The notes beneath the pieces are model-generated. The model saw nothing but the letters and a program-made list of their open reading frames with translations, did no database searches and had not been told where the DNA came from. The position numbers and the translations under genes are program-made. DNA of 55,510 nucleotides from Aquimarina acroporae (GTDB lineage: Bacteria; Bacteroidota; Bacteroidia; Flavobacteriales; Flavobacteriaceae): the NCBI RefSeq assembly GCF_023195925.1, contig NZ_JALPRE010000004.1, forward strand, positions 1 to 55,510. The letters run 5' to 3'. Of the stretch, positions 8,248 through 16,597 are shown in pieces. The stretch's first letter is position 1; every line of letters starts with the position of its first letter.

Positions 8248-9471
8248 CTATTGTAAAGCAAAAGCTCGGTCAACTGGCCATTCATCATCATAGCCTTGTA
8301 CCCATGTTTTGGTTGCTAGTTCTTCATCGGTTGCTAAACAACTATTAAGTTCTGCAATGATTTGTTGTTTATTCATGTCCTGACCAATGAATACCAGCTC
8401 ATTTTTTCGATCTCCAAATGTAACATCCCATTCAGCTTCAATATGCTGTTGATTTTCTACAAATGGTAAATACTGAATTCTTTTTTCAAAGGGCATGCTA
8501 GACCACCAAACACCAGCATAATCTGTTCGTATTGATCCTCCTGCCTGACCCCAGACAAGAGCTTGTTCAGGTCTTGAAGCGATCCAGAATAGTCCTTTAC
8601 TTCTAATGATTCCTGCTGGAAATTGGTTGCGGATATAATTTAGGAATCGAACAGGATCAAAAGGTTTTTGACTTCTGTATACAAATGAACCTATACCATA
8701 TTCTTCGGTTTCTGGGGTATGCTCGTCTTTATTCAATTCTTCTATCCATCCTGCACTTTGTTCTGCTTCTTCAAAGTCGAATAACCCCGTGTTTAAGATT
8801 TCTTCTGGAGATACCTTACTGAAAGAAGATTCTATAATTTTGGCAGTAGGATTTAGTTTTTTAATTATAGATTTTAGAATTCCTAAAGTTTCTTTGGTTA
8901 CCAAATCGGTTTTGTTGAGAATAATAACATTGGCAAATTCGATTTGGTCTGTCAATAAATTCACAATAGTTCTTACATCGCCCTCGATATTGGTTAAATC
9001 TCGGTCTATAAGGGTCTCTGGGCTTCCAAAATCTTTAAAAAAATTGAAGGCATCAACTACCGTTACCATAGTATCTACATAACTGAAACGGGATAGATCG
9101 ATTCCATTATCTTCGTCTACAAACGAGAAAGTTTGAGCCACTGGAACCGGTTCACTAATACCCGTACTTTCTATGAGTAAATAATCAAATCTGTTTTCAC
9201 GAGCAAGTCGTTCTACTTCTATCATTAAGTCTTCTCTCAAGGTGCAACAAATACAGCCATTGCTCATTTCTACTAATTTTTCTTCTGTACGTGAGAGCGT
9301 GTTTTCACTTTTAACCAATTCGGCATCTACGTTTACTTCGCTCATATCGTTTACAATAACCGCGACTTTTAATCCATGTTTATTGTGTAAAACATGGTTA
9401 AGAAGTGTAGTTTTTCCTGCACCTAGAAATCCACTTAAAACAGTTACTGGTAATTTATTAGAAATATTCAT
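8248..9471 (-). CDS. COG0523 (CobW/ZagA-like) GTP-dependent metal chaperone
   Basis: A 407-residue P-loop GTPase of the COG0523 family, which hands metals (zinc, cobalt, nickel or iron) to target proteins. Seen directly: Walker A GFLGAGKT (residues 14-21), the metal-binding CICC motif (73-76), ESTG (101-104), NKTD (186-189), and a CobW C-terminal domain (about 270-400). A histidine-rich loop, common in zinc members, is absent. Its promoter is overlapped by a 15-bp palindrome, which suggests control by a repressor; COG0523 genes are often under Zur. The molybdenum cofactor gene diverges from the same region. Metal identity is not determined by the sequence. Zinc is my best guess from control-site logic. 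Confidence 0.88.
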   Translation of the reverse strand: MNISNKLPVTVLSGFLGAGKTTLLNHVLHNKHGLKVAVIVNDMSEVNVDAELVKSENTLSRTEEKLVEMSNGCICCTLREDLMIEVERLARENRFDYLLIESTGISEPVPVAQTFSFVDEDNGIDLSRFSYVDTMVTVVDAFNFFKDFGSPETLIDRDLTNIEGDVRTIVNLLTDQIEFANVIILNKTDLVTKETLGILKSIIKKLNPTAKIIESSFSKVSPEEILNTGLFDFEEAEQSAGWIEELNKDEHTPETEEYGIGSFVYRSQKPFDPVRFLNYIRNQFPAGIIRSKGLFWIASRPEQALVWGQAGGSIRTDYAGVWWSSMPFEKRIQYLPFVENQQHIEAEWDVTFGDRKNELVFIGQDMNKQQIIAELNSCLATDEELATKTWVQGYDDEWPVDRAFALQ

Positions 9472-9507
9472 CGTTGTTATGGTTTATAATAGAGATGTAT
9501 TGAAGTA

Positions 9508-9536
9508 CAAATCTAATAAGAAAATACTAATTGCAA
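9508..9536 (-). promoter_or_regulatory. Promoter of the COG0523 GTPase gene
   Basis: On the minus strand a -7 box TAGATTTG (9508-9515) lies 18 bases from TTG (9534-9536), matching the Bacteroidota TTG / TAnnTTTG arrangement. Transcription should start near 9504, giving a leader of about 33 bases before the ATG at 9471. Confidence 0.6.
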
Positions 9537-9546
9537 CTATGTTGCA
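9532..9546. promoter_or_regulatory. Candidate metalloregulator operator (Zur/Fur-like palindrome)
   Basis: A perfect 6-bp inverted repeat with a 3-base spacer, TGCAAC-TAT-GTTGCA. It overlaps the -33 element of the GTPase promoter, where a bound repressor would block RNA polymerase, and lies 50 bases before the divergent mogA-like start. Size and symmetry fit Fur-superfamily sites. Assigning it to Zur rests on the identity of the regulated gene and is inference. Confidence 0.5.
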
Positions 9547-9595
9547 TTTGATTTTATATCTCCCTATTATTGCAAGAAATTATGTGTACTGTACT

Positions 9596-10126
9596 ATGAA
9601 CTCATTAAAGATTGGCATACTTACCGTTTCAGATAGGGCAAGTAAAGGGATTTATGAAGACATTTCTGGAAAAGAGATTATTAATGTTTTGAATGAGTAT
9701 GTGTCTTCGGTTTGGGAATCTGTTTATGAAGTAATTCCCGATGAGCAGCATATCATTGAGGAAAGACTTATAACTCTTAGTGATACAAAAGAATGTTGTC
9801 TCATTTTTACCACAGGAGGCACAGGTCCTGCACCTAGAGATGTAACACCTGAAGCTACAGAGGAAGTATGTTATAAAATGATGCCTGGGTTTGGCGAACT
9901 AATGCGTCAAGAAAGTTTGAAGTATGTGCCTACAGCTATTTTATCTCGACAAACAGCAGGTATTCGCAATAAAACATTAATCATAAACCTACCAGGGAAA
10001 CCTAAATCGATTAGAGAATGTATGCAAGTGGTTTTTCCTGCTATTCCGTATTGCTTAGAGTTGATAGGGGAACATACGATGGATACCAATGACGAAAATA
10101 TAAAAGTGTTTAGACCTAAAAAGTAA
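9596..10126 (+). CDS. mogA: MogA/MoaB family molybdenum cofactor biosynthesis protein
   Basis: A 176-residue protein of the MogA/MoaB (MoCF-binding) family, which adenylates molybdopterin before molybdenum insertion. The N-terminal KIGILTVSDRASKG, the central FTTGGTGPAPRDVTPEAT loop that binds the pterin, and the C-terminal INLPGKPKSIRECM are all present. The open frame continues upstream to 9242, but that part overlaps the GTPase gene antisense; the ATG at 9596 sits exactly where the family begins. MogA and MoaB cannot be separated from sequence pattern alone. A molybdopterin oxidoreductase that would need this cofactor lies at 53144-55441, far away. No other cofactor gene is in the window. 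Confidence 0.85.
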   Translation: MNSLKIGILTVSDRASKGIYEDISGKEIINVLNEYVSSVWESVYEVIPDEQHIIEERLITLSDTKECCLIFTTGGTGPAPRDVTPEATEEVCYKMMPGFGELMRQESLKYVPTAILSRQTAGIRNKTLIINLPGKPKSIRECMQVVFPAIPYCLELIGEHTMDTNDENIKVFRPKK

Positions 10127-10165
10127 TTTGTTGGTTTAGAGTTTACTAAAGTCTATTGTTTCTTG

Positions 10166-11134
10166 TTATATCCTGAAATTGATATTCGGACACATATTTT
10201 TAAGTTGTTGTTTTTCCTCTTCGGAAATTTTATTTCTCAACAATATAATTTCTTTGAATTTGTGGCAATTATTAAAATGGGGTAAAAAGCTTTCAATTTG
10301 ATTGTTGCGTAAATCGAGTCGCTTTATCTGATTGAGTTTTTCGAATCCTTCAGGTAGTTGTTTTAGGTAGCAATTTTCAAAAGTTAACTTAATCAATGTG
10401 TTTAGATTCGATAATTCTTTTGGAATTTCTCCAAAATCACAATCATAAAAGAAAAGATATTTTATGCTGGTTGAGTTTAAAATTGAAGAGGGGAATTCAT
10501 TTATTTTTGAAACCCGAAGTTCACGTAGTTTACTGAGTTTATCCAAATCACCTAATTTACCAATACCGTTCCTTGCCAGATTGATATATTCTAGTGAAAT
10601 GATAGAAGGTATAGCTTTAGGAAATTCTAAAAAATTGTTCCCGTTTAAATCTAAATCGGTTAAAGAACTCAATTGATCAAATGATCTGGGAAGCTCTTTT
10701 AATTTGTTATTTGCTGCGAATAAATGAGTAAGGTTGCTCAAGTTTCCAAAAGAATCAGGTAAATACGTTAGATCGTTATCTCTTAAATATAGTTCTTTCA
10801 GGTTTTTTAAATTGCCTAGAGTTTCTGGTAAAGAGTCTATTTCATTGTCTTGTAAGATTAGCTCTTCCAGATATACCAATTCTCCAATTTCTTTTGGTAT
10901 AGTTTTGATTTTATTATCCTGTAAGTCGATCTTTCTAAGGTATTTAAAGTTGAAGATTTCCATAGGAAACTTCTCTAAATCCTTTCCTCTCAAAACCAGA
11001 TACCCTACTTTATCAGGTTCTTTAAGACCTTCTTCTATAGAATAGTATTCTAACCAATTCACATCCTGAGCATGTATTTTTGCTAGACTCGAAAAGGTTA
11101 AGAATAGAATTATTTGAAACCAAAATTTTTTCAT
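10166..11134 (-). CDS. Secreted leucine-rich repeat protein
   Basis: A 322-residue secreted protein. The signal peptide ends near LAKIHAQ. From about residue 60 to 310 it is built of around eleven 22-24 residue leucine-rich repeats of the L--L-L--N-I--LP-EIG-L type, for example LEELILQDNEIDSLPETLGN and LKELYLRDNDLTYLPDSFGN. Such repeats form a curved solenoid used in protein binding. There is no T9SS tail, membrane anchor or catalytic domain, so a periplasmic or outer binding role is likely but the partner is unknown. The upstream gene ends nine bases before its ATG, so the two form an operon. It converges on mogA with 39 bases between. Confidence 0.8.
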   Translation of the reverse strand: MKKFWFQIILFLTFSSLAKIHAQDVNWLEYYSIEEGLKEPDKVGYLVLRGKDLEKFPMEIFNFKYLRKIDLQDNKIKTIPKEIGELVYLEELILQDNEIDSLPETLGNLKNLKELYLRDNDLTYLPDSFGNLSNLTHLFAANNKLKELPRSFDQLSSLTDLDLNGNNFLEFPKAIPSIISLEYINLARNGIGKLGDLDKLSKLRELRVSKINEFPSSILNSTSIKYLFFYDCDFGEIPKELSNLNTLIKLTFENCYLKQLPEGFEKLNQIKRLDLRNNQIESFLPHFNNCHKFKEIILLRNKISEEEKQQLKNMCPNINFRI

Positions 11135-11143
11135 ACTCTTTGT

Positions 11144-11635
11144 TTACTTCGTATTTTTAAAATCATCTTGGAAATACCTAGTCCATTTTCCATTAACTAG
11201 CCGTTCACCATATTCCTGAAACCCTCCATCTGCAGTTTTGGAGAAAACAAATCTATTTTTTTCACTACTAGAAACTATGAATTGACCATTTTTATATGCT
11301 GCGGGATATTTGGCAACTCCTCTTTTTGAAAAAGGGTAATAATAATAGGTGCTGTCTTTTTCATCATAATAGATTATTGTGTGGAGTTGTAAGAACTCTG
11401 TATTCAATTCAATAACCAAAATATTCTTATCCAGATCATAGGTGATTTTTTGGTAGGCAGAACCTTGTTTTGTGATTACTCCCTCCTCATATAGTTTGGT
11501 TGTTCCGATCCACTCACCGGTCATAAAGCTAAGCAGTTCCATTTTTTCTTTCTTGATATTTTGACCGAAAACAGAATTACCCAATAAAAGCAATGTAACT
11601 ACATAAAGAGATCTAAGAGTAACATGAAAGTTCAT
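11144..11635 (-). CDS. Secreted FABP/DUF1579-like protein
   Basis: A 163-residue protein with a signal peptide ending at VFGQ. The mature part opens with LLSFMTGEWIGTTKLYEEG and continues with strands such as SAYQKITYDLDKNILVIE, TEFLQLHTIIYYDEKDSTYYY and FVFSKTADGGFQEYGERL. This G-W-G-beta order is typical of DUF1579, nitrobindin-like and fatty-acid-binding-type barrels, where the first Trp closes the barrel. No heme-ligand His is evident. Ligand and function are unknown. It is the first gene of a two-gene operon with the LRR protein (9-base gap). Confidence 0.55.
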   Translation of the reverse strand: MNFHVTLRSLYVVTLLLLGNSVFGQNIKKEKMELLSFMTGEWIGTTKLYEEGVITKQGSAYQKITYDLDKNILVIELNTEFLQLHTIIYYDEKDSTYYYYPFSKRGVAKYPAAYKNGQFIVSSSEKNRFVFSKTADGGFQEYGERLVNGKWTRYFQDDFKNTK

Positions 11636-11773
11636 ATGTATTTGTTTAATGAATATAATGTGTAAATTTTCGTATTACAGCCACTAAAGTACCAAATAAA
11701 TAGCGACGTTGTAGAATGGCATAATAATTTTGTAATGTATACCTAGTGCTTATAAAAGTTGTAGATATTTCTT

Positions 11774-12574
11774 TTAATGTAACTGTATGTGAATATGATC
11801 ATCGTGCCTTACAGCTCTGCAACCGTGATATCGTATTTTATAATGTGTTAAGTTCATTCTTTTCTTCAAATGCGGTTCGATAAATAGTTTTCCTAAATCT
11901 TTGTTTCTTAATATGGCCTGAATGAGTTTTTTTGTGCCTTTTTCTGAAAAAACCAATTCTTTATTTATGTTGCCAAAGCTTACATATTTGGGATAATCAT
12001 ACTGAAAATAACCACTTTCTAAGCATTTATGTATTTGGTTGTATTCATTCGATTTAGGGTTTTCAAATACTCCATACCCACTTACCGATCTTTGCTTACT
12101 TGTTATTACTCCATTTTTTGTTTCGTAAATCAAGCTAATGTCAATTTTCTTCCCGTCGTTATGGCTTAAATGAGGGAGTAACGGAAATTTATTTATAAAC
12201 GGAAAATTTGCATCTAAATAACTAATTTCTATACCAGATCCTTTCAATGCTTTTTCGGTTTTTAAGAGTACATCATTAAGTTCTGGAGTAACATAGTTTC
12301 TATTTAATACAGTGGTGAGATAATTAGAAGGTTGTATACCATCTGTATGTGTTACTTTTTCTCTACCAAATATGGGAGCAATAAGAGGAACTAAAAATAA
12401 GGAAGTTATTACATAGCATGTGATAAAAACTGAAATTGATTTAAATTTTGACTTCCACTTCAGTTTTTTTGAAATGATCATGCTGAGTACATATACAATT
12501 CCGCCAATTTGAGTTACTATGGTTAGAAAAACAAATAGCAAAATTTTTGTTGTTATTTTGAGAATACTTTTCAA
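11774..12574 (-). CDS. Membrane-anchored LAS-type (MepA/M15-like) metallopeptidase
   Basis: A 266-residue protein with two N-terminal membrane segments (about residues 8-32 and 48-70) and a C-terminal domain outside the membrane. That domain has the zinc-site signature of LAS peptidases: H138 and D145 in SHNDGKKID, and H260-x-H262 in HDDHIHIQLH, next to a GCRAVRHDDH block. Relatives are murein endopeptidases or D-Ala-D-Ala peptidases, so cell-wall cleavage is the likely role. The start appears to be TTG at 12572-12574, because the frame has no ATG before the first membrane helix and a stop lies just upstream. No hydrolase partner is nearby. The family call is by motif only. Confidence 0.6.
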   Translation of the reverse strand: MKSILKITTKILLFVFLTIVTQIGGIVYVLSMIISKKLKWKSKFKSISVFITCYVITSLFLVPLIAPIFGREKVTHTDGIQPSNYLTTVLNRNYVTPELNDVLLKTEKALKGSGIEISYLDANFPFINKFPLLPHLSHNDGKKIDISLIYETKNGVITSKQRSVSGYGVFENPKSNEYNQIHKCLESGYFQYDYPKYVSFGNINKELVFSEKGTKKLIQAILRNKDLGKLFIEPHLKKRMNLTHYKIRYHGCRAVRHDDHIHIQLH

Positions 12575-12622
12575 ATACAGGATTTAATATATATAACGCC
12601 TATATCATGTGTTTCATTATAC

Positions 12623-13135
12623 CTATTTGTTACCTCTAACTTTTGTTTTTAAACTATAATACGACAAGATTTCTTCCCCTCTTTTGTGGTTGCCTGTGTA
12701 ATTGAGTCCTAGTTTTTGTAATAGGTTAATTGATCTTTTATTATTAGACAAGGTGATAGCAATGATATCTTCATAAATGTTTGAGTGACTAATCTTATCA
12801 AGATATGCTTTGCTGGCTTCAAGGGTATATCCATTTTTTTCGAACTCTGGGAGTAAAGCAAATCCTATATCGGGAAATTTTTCGTTATCTCGTTTTAGAA
12901 AAGTGACTACGCCAATGGCTTCTTTAGTTTCTTTTAATTCAAAAACGTTGTAATAAAAATTTGAGTTATCTAGTATTTTTTGGATGTATGTTTTTGCATC
13001 ATCTTCATTTGAAATATTTCTATCTCCAATAAATTTTAGCCATCCCTTAGAGTTTACCAAATCAAGAATAAACTTAGCGTCTGTTAGAGCAATTGGTCGT
13101 ATGAGTAATCTTTCTGTTTCTATATCTATGTACAC
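12623..13135 (-). CDS. GNAT acetyltransferase (RimJ/RimL-like)
   Basis: A 170-residue GNAT-fold acetyltransferase of the RimJ/RimL type. It begins ETERLLIRPIALTDAKFIL, the classic opening of this group, followed by AIGVVTFLKRD (strand 4) and FALLPEFEKNGYTLEASKAY, where the acetyl-CoA pyrophosphate loop usually lies; the loop here (EFEKNGYTLEA) is a degenerate form of Q/R-x-x-G-x-G/A. It ends with SINLLQKLGLNYTG, also typical. Substrates could be a protein N-terminus, an amine or a drug. The start codon seems to be GTG at 13133-13135. The gene follows the acetyltransferase-free operon terminator at 13258-13295 on the opposite side, so it is probably expressed alone. Confidence 0.82.
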   Translation of the reverse strand: MYIDIETERLLIRPIALTDAKFILDLVNSKGWLKFIGDRNISNEDDAKTYIQKILDNSNFYYNVFELKETKEAIGVVTFLKRDNEKFPDIGFALLPEFEKNGYTLEASKAYLDKISHSNIYEDIIAITLSNNKRSINLLQKLGLNYTGNHKRGEEILSYYSLKTKVRGNK

Positions 13136-13257
13136 TATGTTTTTCTTTTTTTATATGTCTTCGAAAGATAGTGAATCAAGATGAATTCGTAGATATTCGG
13201 TTTGTTGTTTGACTAACTCAATTCTACTGTGGAAATTAGAATCTTTGTTTAGAAAAA

Positions 13258-13295
13258 TACCTAAGGGTAATGCTATTTTACATTACCCTTAGGTA
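13258..13295 (-). terminator. Strong intrinsic terminator of the AraC-linked redox operon
   Basis: A perfect 15-bp stem (13258-13272 with 13281-13295) closes an 8-base loop. On the minus strand the stem is followed by TTTTTC. It lies just after the stop of the NmrA-type gene (13302), ending the 15074-13302 operon. Confidence 0.85.
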
Positions 13296-13301
13296 AGTGC
13301 A

Positions 13302-14144
13302 TTAAATAGACTGGTCTGCAACAAGATTCCAAACTCCTGTTGATGCTGTCTTTTCTACATATTCCTGAAAACTAGTGGGTTTTCTGTCGAGTACTTTCTC
13401 AATATCATGGGTGATATCTGAGTTGCTTGGGTTCCCTAGAACTTCAGTAAACAGATACTCGATAAGCCAGATAAAGTCCTCTGGTAATTTGTGATCTCTA
13501 AGAGCTGCTACATAGCTTTCGATACTCACTCCTGTAAATTGAATTTCTCTGTCGGTAGCCTCGGCAATAATAGATACAGCTTCTTCAAAAGTCAATCCTT
13601 CTGTCCCCGTAAGTTCGTAGATTTCACCGTTATGGGTGTCTTCTGTTAATGCTTTTACTGCAACTTCGGCAATGTCATTTGCATCTACAAACGGGATTTT
13701 TGCTTCGGCAAAAGGTAGTGCTACATGTCCGGCCAGTACTCCCTCTGTTAAAAAGTTTTCGCTAAAATTTTGATTAAACCAGTTGGCTCTTACAATGGTA
13801 TGATCTAAGCCAGAGTGAATGATTACTTGTTCACAGAGTTGTGCTTCTTTCTCTCCTTTACCCGAAAGTAATACCAGTTTTTTCACATGGTTACTTTTGG
13901 CAACTTTTACCAGTCCTTCTATAGCTTCTAGTGCTCCAGGTACTGCCAAATCTGGTTGATACGTGATGTAAATGGCTTCCATTCCTTCTACAGCAGCCGA
14001 CCATCCTTCAGGATTATGCCAGTCAAATGCAGGGCTTCCCGATCTGGAACCAACTCTTACATGGTGTCCTAAATTATTCAATAGGTTTACAATTCGTTTT
14101 CCGGTTTTACCGGTTCCTCCGATAACTAAAATGTTATTTTTCAT
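13302..14144 (-). CDS. NmrA/QorB-type NAD(P)H-binding oxidoreductase
   Basis: A 280-residue atypical short-chain dehydrogenase of the NmrA/QOR2 group. The N-terminal Rossmann motif is GGTGKTGKRIV (about residues 9-19), followed by HVRVGSRSG, which suggests NADP preference. IYITYQPDLAVPGALEAIEG, KKLVLLSGKGE and the motif TIVRANWFNQNFSE are also typical. Members reduce quinones or azo compounds, or act as redox sensors. It is the last gene of an operon (DUF5367, DUF1772, this gene) led by an AraC regulator; only 10 bases separate it from the DUF1772 gene. The substrate is not evident. Confidence 0.85.
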   Translation of the reverse strand: MKNNILVIGGTGKTGKRIVNLLNNLGHHVRVGSRSGSPAFDWHNPEGWSAAVEGMEAIYITYQPDLAVPGALEAIEGLVKVAKSNHVKKLVLLSGKGEKEAQLCEQVIIHSGLDHTIVRANWFNQNFSENFLTEGVLAGHVALPFAEAKIPFVDANDIAEVAVKALTEDTHNGEIYELTGTEGLTFEEAVSIIAEATDREIQFTGVSIESYVAALRDHKLPEDFIWLIEYLFTEVLGNPSNSDITHDIEKVLDRKPTSFQEYVEKTASTGVWNLVADQSI

Positions 14145-14154
14145 AAGTATATAT

Positions 14155-14676
14155 TTAATGATTTATTAATTGAGATGATGATACATGGGTGAATAACCAC
14201 CCCATGAGCAAGAGCACAAAGGATGTGAGTGAACTTATGGTTCTAACTAAGTGCCATTGTTTCCATGGGTTTTCAAATTTCTTGCGAAGACCCAAAAGTT
14301 CTTCGGGAGCGGCAGTAACTAAATTTGTTTGATCCAAAACCTCATTAAGTGGTACGTTTCTGAAGACGGTTACAAATGCAACTCCCAGGATAAAGATGAG
14401 ACCAGCTACGACGAACATCCAAAACGATATATCTGCATTTTGGTATTTGAGGTAAATGATAAGTATTGTGCCTATACACGGCCCAAAGAATACCATTATA
14501 AATGTTGGGTTAATAATCATTCTGTTCATTTGCTGAAAGGCCTGAAGAAATCCCAAGTCGTCTAGTTGTCCTATTCCCGGAGTGACCGCATTTGTCCATG
14601 TAAAACACAAACCTGCAGTAAGTCCAGTTAACATGATTGTTAGCAATACTATTGTGGTTTCTAAATTGAATTCCAT
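14155..14676 (-). CDS. DUF1772 family membrane protein
   Basis: A 173-residue protein with four hydrophobic segments (about residues 5-27, 55-76, 84-105 and 145-168). It resembles the DUF1772/anthrone-oxygenase-like family, with TAGLCFTWTNAVTPGIGQL, FLQAFQQMNRMIINPTFI and FRNVPLNEVLDQTN as matching blocks. Relatives are small integral membrane proteins; some act on aromatic substrates. The ATG at 14674-14676 is used; the longer frame adds 27 residues that merely overlap the upstream gene. It overlaps the end of the DUF5367 gene by 16 bases, so translation is probably coupled. Confidence 0.8.
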   Translation of the reverse strand: MEFNLETTIVLLTIMLTGLTAGLCFTWTNAVTPGIGQLDDLGFLQAFQQMNRMIINPTFIMVFFGPCIGTILIIYLKYQNADISFWMFVVAGLIFILGVAFVTVFRNVPLNEVLDQTNLVTAAPEELLGLRKKFENPWKQWHLVRTISSLTSFVLLLMGWLFTHVSSSQLINH

Positions 14677-15074
14677 TTTGATAATGTTTTGATTTTTGGA
14701 TATACCATGATGTAGTAGTATAGCACAGCTACACCCATAAGTTCTGCTGCAATACACCAGAAGCCTATATCTGTAAAAAATGTGTAGTGACTTCCGCCAT
14801 TTGGTACGATGAGTAGAGGTACAGTGATTGTCGCATCTAAGAATGCAGCGACAAGTAAAAATACTTGTCCGACAAAATATCCATGGGTGCTGTGTCCTTT
14901 TTTATAGTAGGTATAAGAGCCTAACCATACTAAAGGAATAATTACTGTGAACAAAACTGTATTGGCTTGCTGTTCTGGATCTGAAAGAATTTGAAATTCA
15001 TATGAAAGCGTGTACGCACTTACTCCGAGGATCCAAATTCCGATACCGATTAAAATTGCTCTAATGATTTTCAT
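14661..15074 (-). CDS. DUF5367-like membrane protein
   Basis: A 137-residue integral membrane protein with four hydrophobic helices. It fits the small DUF5367-like family: a first helix IRAILIGIGIWILGVSAYTL, a second around TVLFTVIIPLVWLGSYTYY, then YFVGQVFLLVAAFLDATITVP and a last helix GFWCIAAELMGVAVLYYYIM. Its stop overlaps the start of the DUF1772 gene by 16 bases. The gene lies 91 bases downstream of the AraC regulator and is the first structural gene of that operon. The DUF5367 name is from memory and moderately sure. No biochemical function is known to me. Confidence 0.6.
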   Translation of the reverse strand: MKIIRAILIGIGIWILGVSAYTLSYEFQILSDPEQQANTVLFTVIIPLVWLGSYTYYKKGHSTHGYFVGQVFLLVAAFLDATITVPLLIVPNGGSHYTFFTDIGFWCIAAELMGVAVLYYYIMVYPKIKTLSKWNSI

Positions 15075-15165
15075 GTCCTATAATTTTTAAATACAGGACA
15101 AAACTAGTGGAGCCTTATCAGGATTATTTATTCAAAAAGAAGTATGATTTGTTCGAAAAGGCGAA

Positions 15166-16020
15166 CTACTTTATTTGACTGGGGCGATAGCCAAATTTTT
15201 TGGCAAAAGCATTGGAGAAGGAACTTAAACTGTCATAGCCCACATGCCATGCAGCTTCTTGTACAGTAGTTTTTTTTGTGCTTATTAAAGTGTGAGCAGT
15301 AGTTAACCTTTCGTTTTGCAAGTATTTGAATACAGGTAACCCAAACACCTCTTTAAATTCCTTTTTCAGTTTGGTAGTATTTAAACCAAGCTTTTTGGAA
15401 AGCTCGGTTAATGAGGGGGGGTTATCCAGATTCTTAGAAAGAATATCTTTAGCCATTTCAAGACGGTTTTTATCAACCGATTTCATCTCTTGTGTATGAT
15501 TCAAAGCCAATTGACCAAAAAAGTGTGAGAGTAAGGCGGTGACCTGACTTCTGAAAAACATCATTTTGGTTTTGCCTTCATACTTTATATTAAAAAGGCT
15601 ATCTACAATCTGATGCATTTCAGGGGTCATATAAAAGTGAGGGCCTTCGACATAGTGATCTTTTGGATGTACCAGATTTTGAAGTAACTCAGAGAATAAC
15701 TCGCCTTCCTGATTGGGAAGATTCTGTAAATTTCGAGTTGCCGTTGCAATTACGATACATTCTAGCGGATGGTCCTTGGATACGGTATGAATACAATCTA
15801 CTTGCTCATCGGCATAAAAAGAAAGTGCTAGCCCTTTGGTGTACTTTAGTTTGCGGTTTCCAGTTGGGTAACTCATCTCCAGGTCAACATTTCCAGAACC
15901 GTAAAAGGCTACAGCAATTACGGGTTCATCAAATCGACAAGAATCTTTGATTACTTCCTGTGAGCATGCAGTCTCTACTAAAATGGTAAAATCATTGATG
16001 TCGATGATGTCTCTAGTCAT
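15166..16020 (-). CDS. AraC family transcriptional regulator
   Basis: A 284-residue regulator. The C-terminal 100 residues carry the two helix-turn-helix motifs of AraC proteins: LSKKLGLNTTKLKKEFKEVF and AAWHVGYDSLSSFSNAFAKKF, ending GYRPSQIK. The N-terminal half is an effector domain not recognisable to me, containing many beta segments. It is directly upstream of the DUF5367-DUF1772-NmrA operon on the same strand, so it most likely regulates that operon. A CAAAATTA sequence on the plus strand at 16061-16068 is a weak -7 candidate. The inducer may be a quinone-like or electrophilic compound, which is guesswork from the operon content. Confidence 0.88.
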   Translation of the reverse strand: MTRDIIDINDFTILVETACSQEVIKDSCRFDEPVIAVAFYGSGNVDLEMSYPTGNRKLKYTKGLALSFYADEQVDCIHTVSKDHPLECIVIATATRNLQNLPNQEGELFSELLQNLVHPKDHYVEGPHFYMTPEMHQIVDSLFNIKYEGKTKMMFFRSQVTALLSHFFGQLALNHTQEMKSVDKNRLEMAKDILSKNLDNPPSLTELSKKLGLNTTKLKKEFKEVFGLPVFKYLQNERLTTAHTLISTKKTTVQEAAWHVGYDSLSSFSNAFAKKFGYRPSQIK

Positions 16021-16060
16021 TCAAAATATGTTAGCTATTACCCATGCGTCACTAAGGTAG

Positions 16061-16068
16061 CAAAATTA
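16061..16068 (-). promoter_or_regulatory. Weak candidate -7 box for the AraC gene
   Basis: TAATTTTG on the minus strand fits TAnnTTTG and gives a leader of about 37 bases. No -33 partner is seen at the expected distance. Confidence 0.25.
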
Positions 16069-16111
16069 AGATGAATTTCCGATAACTTATAGAAGCCAGC
16101 ATACATCTCTT

Positions 16112-16489
16112 CTAATATGCATCCAAAACAAAACCTCTTTTAGCAGATTCTATAACCATCCAAAGAACAAGACTAATCGCATAAAAAATAACTAGCGAGA
16201 GCATAAACTGCATAGAGAAAAATAAGGAATTTGTAATTTTATGTTCAGAAACAATACGTTCTCCCGAAATTAATTCAAAAGCGGGTTTTCCGGTCCAATT
16301 CTTAAACCAATCTTTAACCGTGTATTTTATACTATAATCTATCCCATCAATTTTTAGATTATGGGTGGTCCCGAATAATGTTCTTTTCCTACTGCTTAGT
16401 GAATCATTAAGATAAACATACTCTGTCCCTAAAAAATTTCTTTCAATTTTTATGATATTCGAACCAATATTAAATTCAGTAAGTTTCAT
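16112..16489 (-). CDS. Small membrane protein of unknown function
   Basis: A 125-residue protein. The first 85 residues look like a soluble beta-rich domain (IIKIERNFLGTEYVYLND, GTTHNLKIDGIDYSIKYTV, GKPAFELISGERIVSEHK), and one hydrophobic segment spans about residues 89-115. This resembles small bacterial proteins with a leading beta domain and one helix, but I do not recognise the family. It lies 108 bases from the CPBP protease gene and 91 from the AraC gene, all on the minus strand, with no shared operon evidence. Confidence 0.5.
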   Translation of the reverse strand: MKLTEFNIGSNIIKIERNFLGTEYVYLNDSLSSRKRTLFGTTHNLKIDGIDYSIKYTVKDWFKNWTGKPAFELISGERIVSEHKITNSLFFSMQFMLSLVIFYAISLVLWMVIESAKRGFVLDAY

Positions 16490-16597
16490 AATCTACTTTT
16501 TGTTTACCTATAAGTACTAGTAATAGTTTTTTTGTTACAAATACACAGAATCTAAAGTGTTCAAAAGCTAGTTGTGGTGTAATTACATGCTGTTCGA

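Noticed and set aside
9242..9595. In-frame upstream extension of the mogA-like frame
   Set aside because: It overlaps the GTPase gene antisense and has no similarity to the family; the family begins exactly at the ATG at 9596.
13258..13295. Considered whether this and other long perfect stems could be insertion-sequence ends or mobile repeats
   Set aside because: The stems differ in sequence, each sits just past a gene end and most have a T run, so they are intrinsic terminators.
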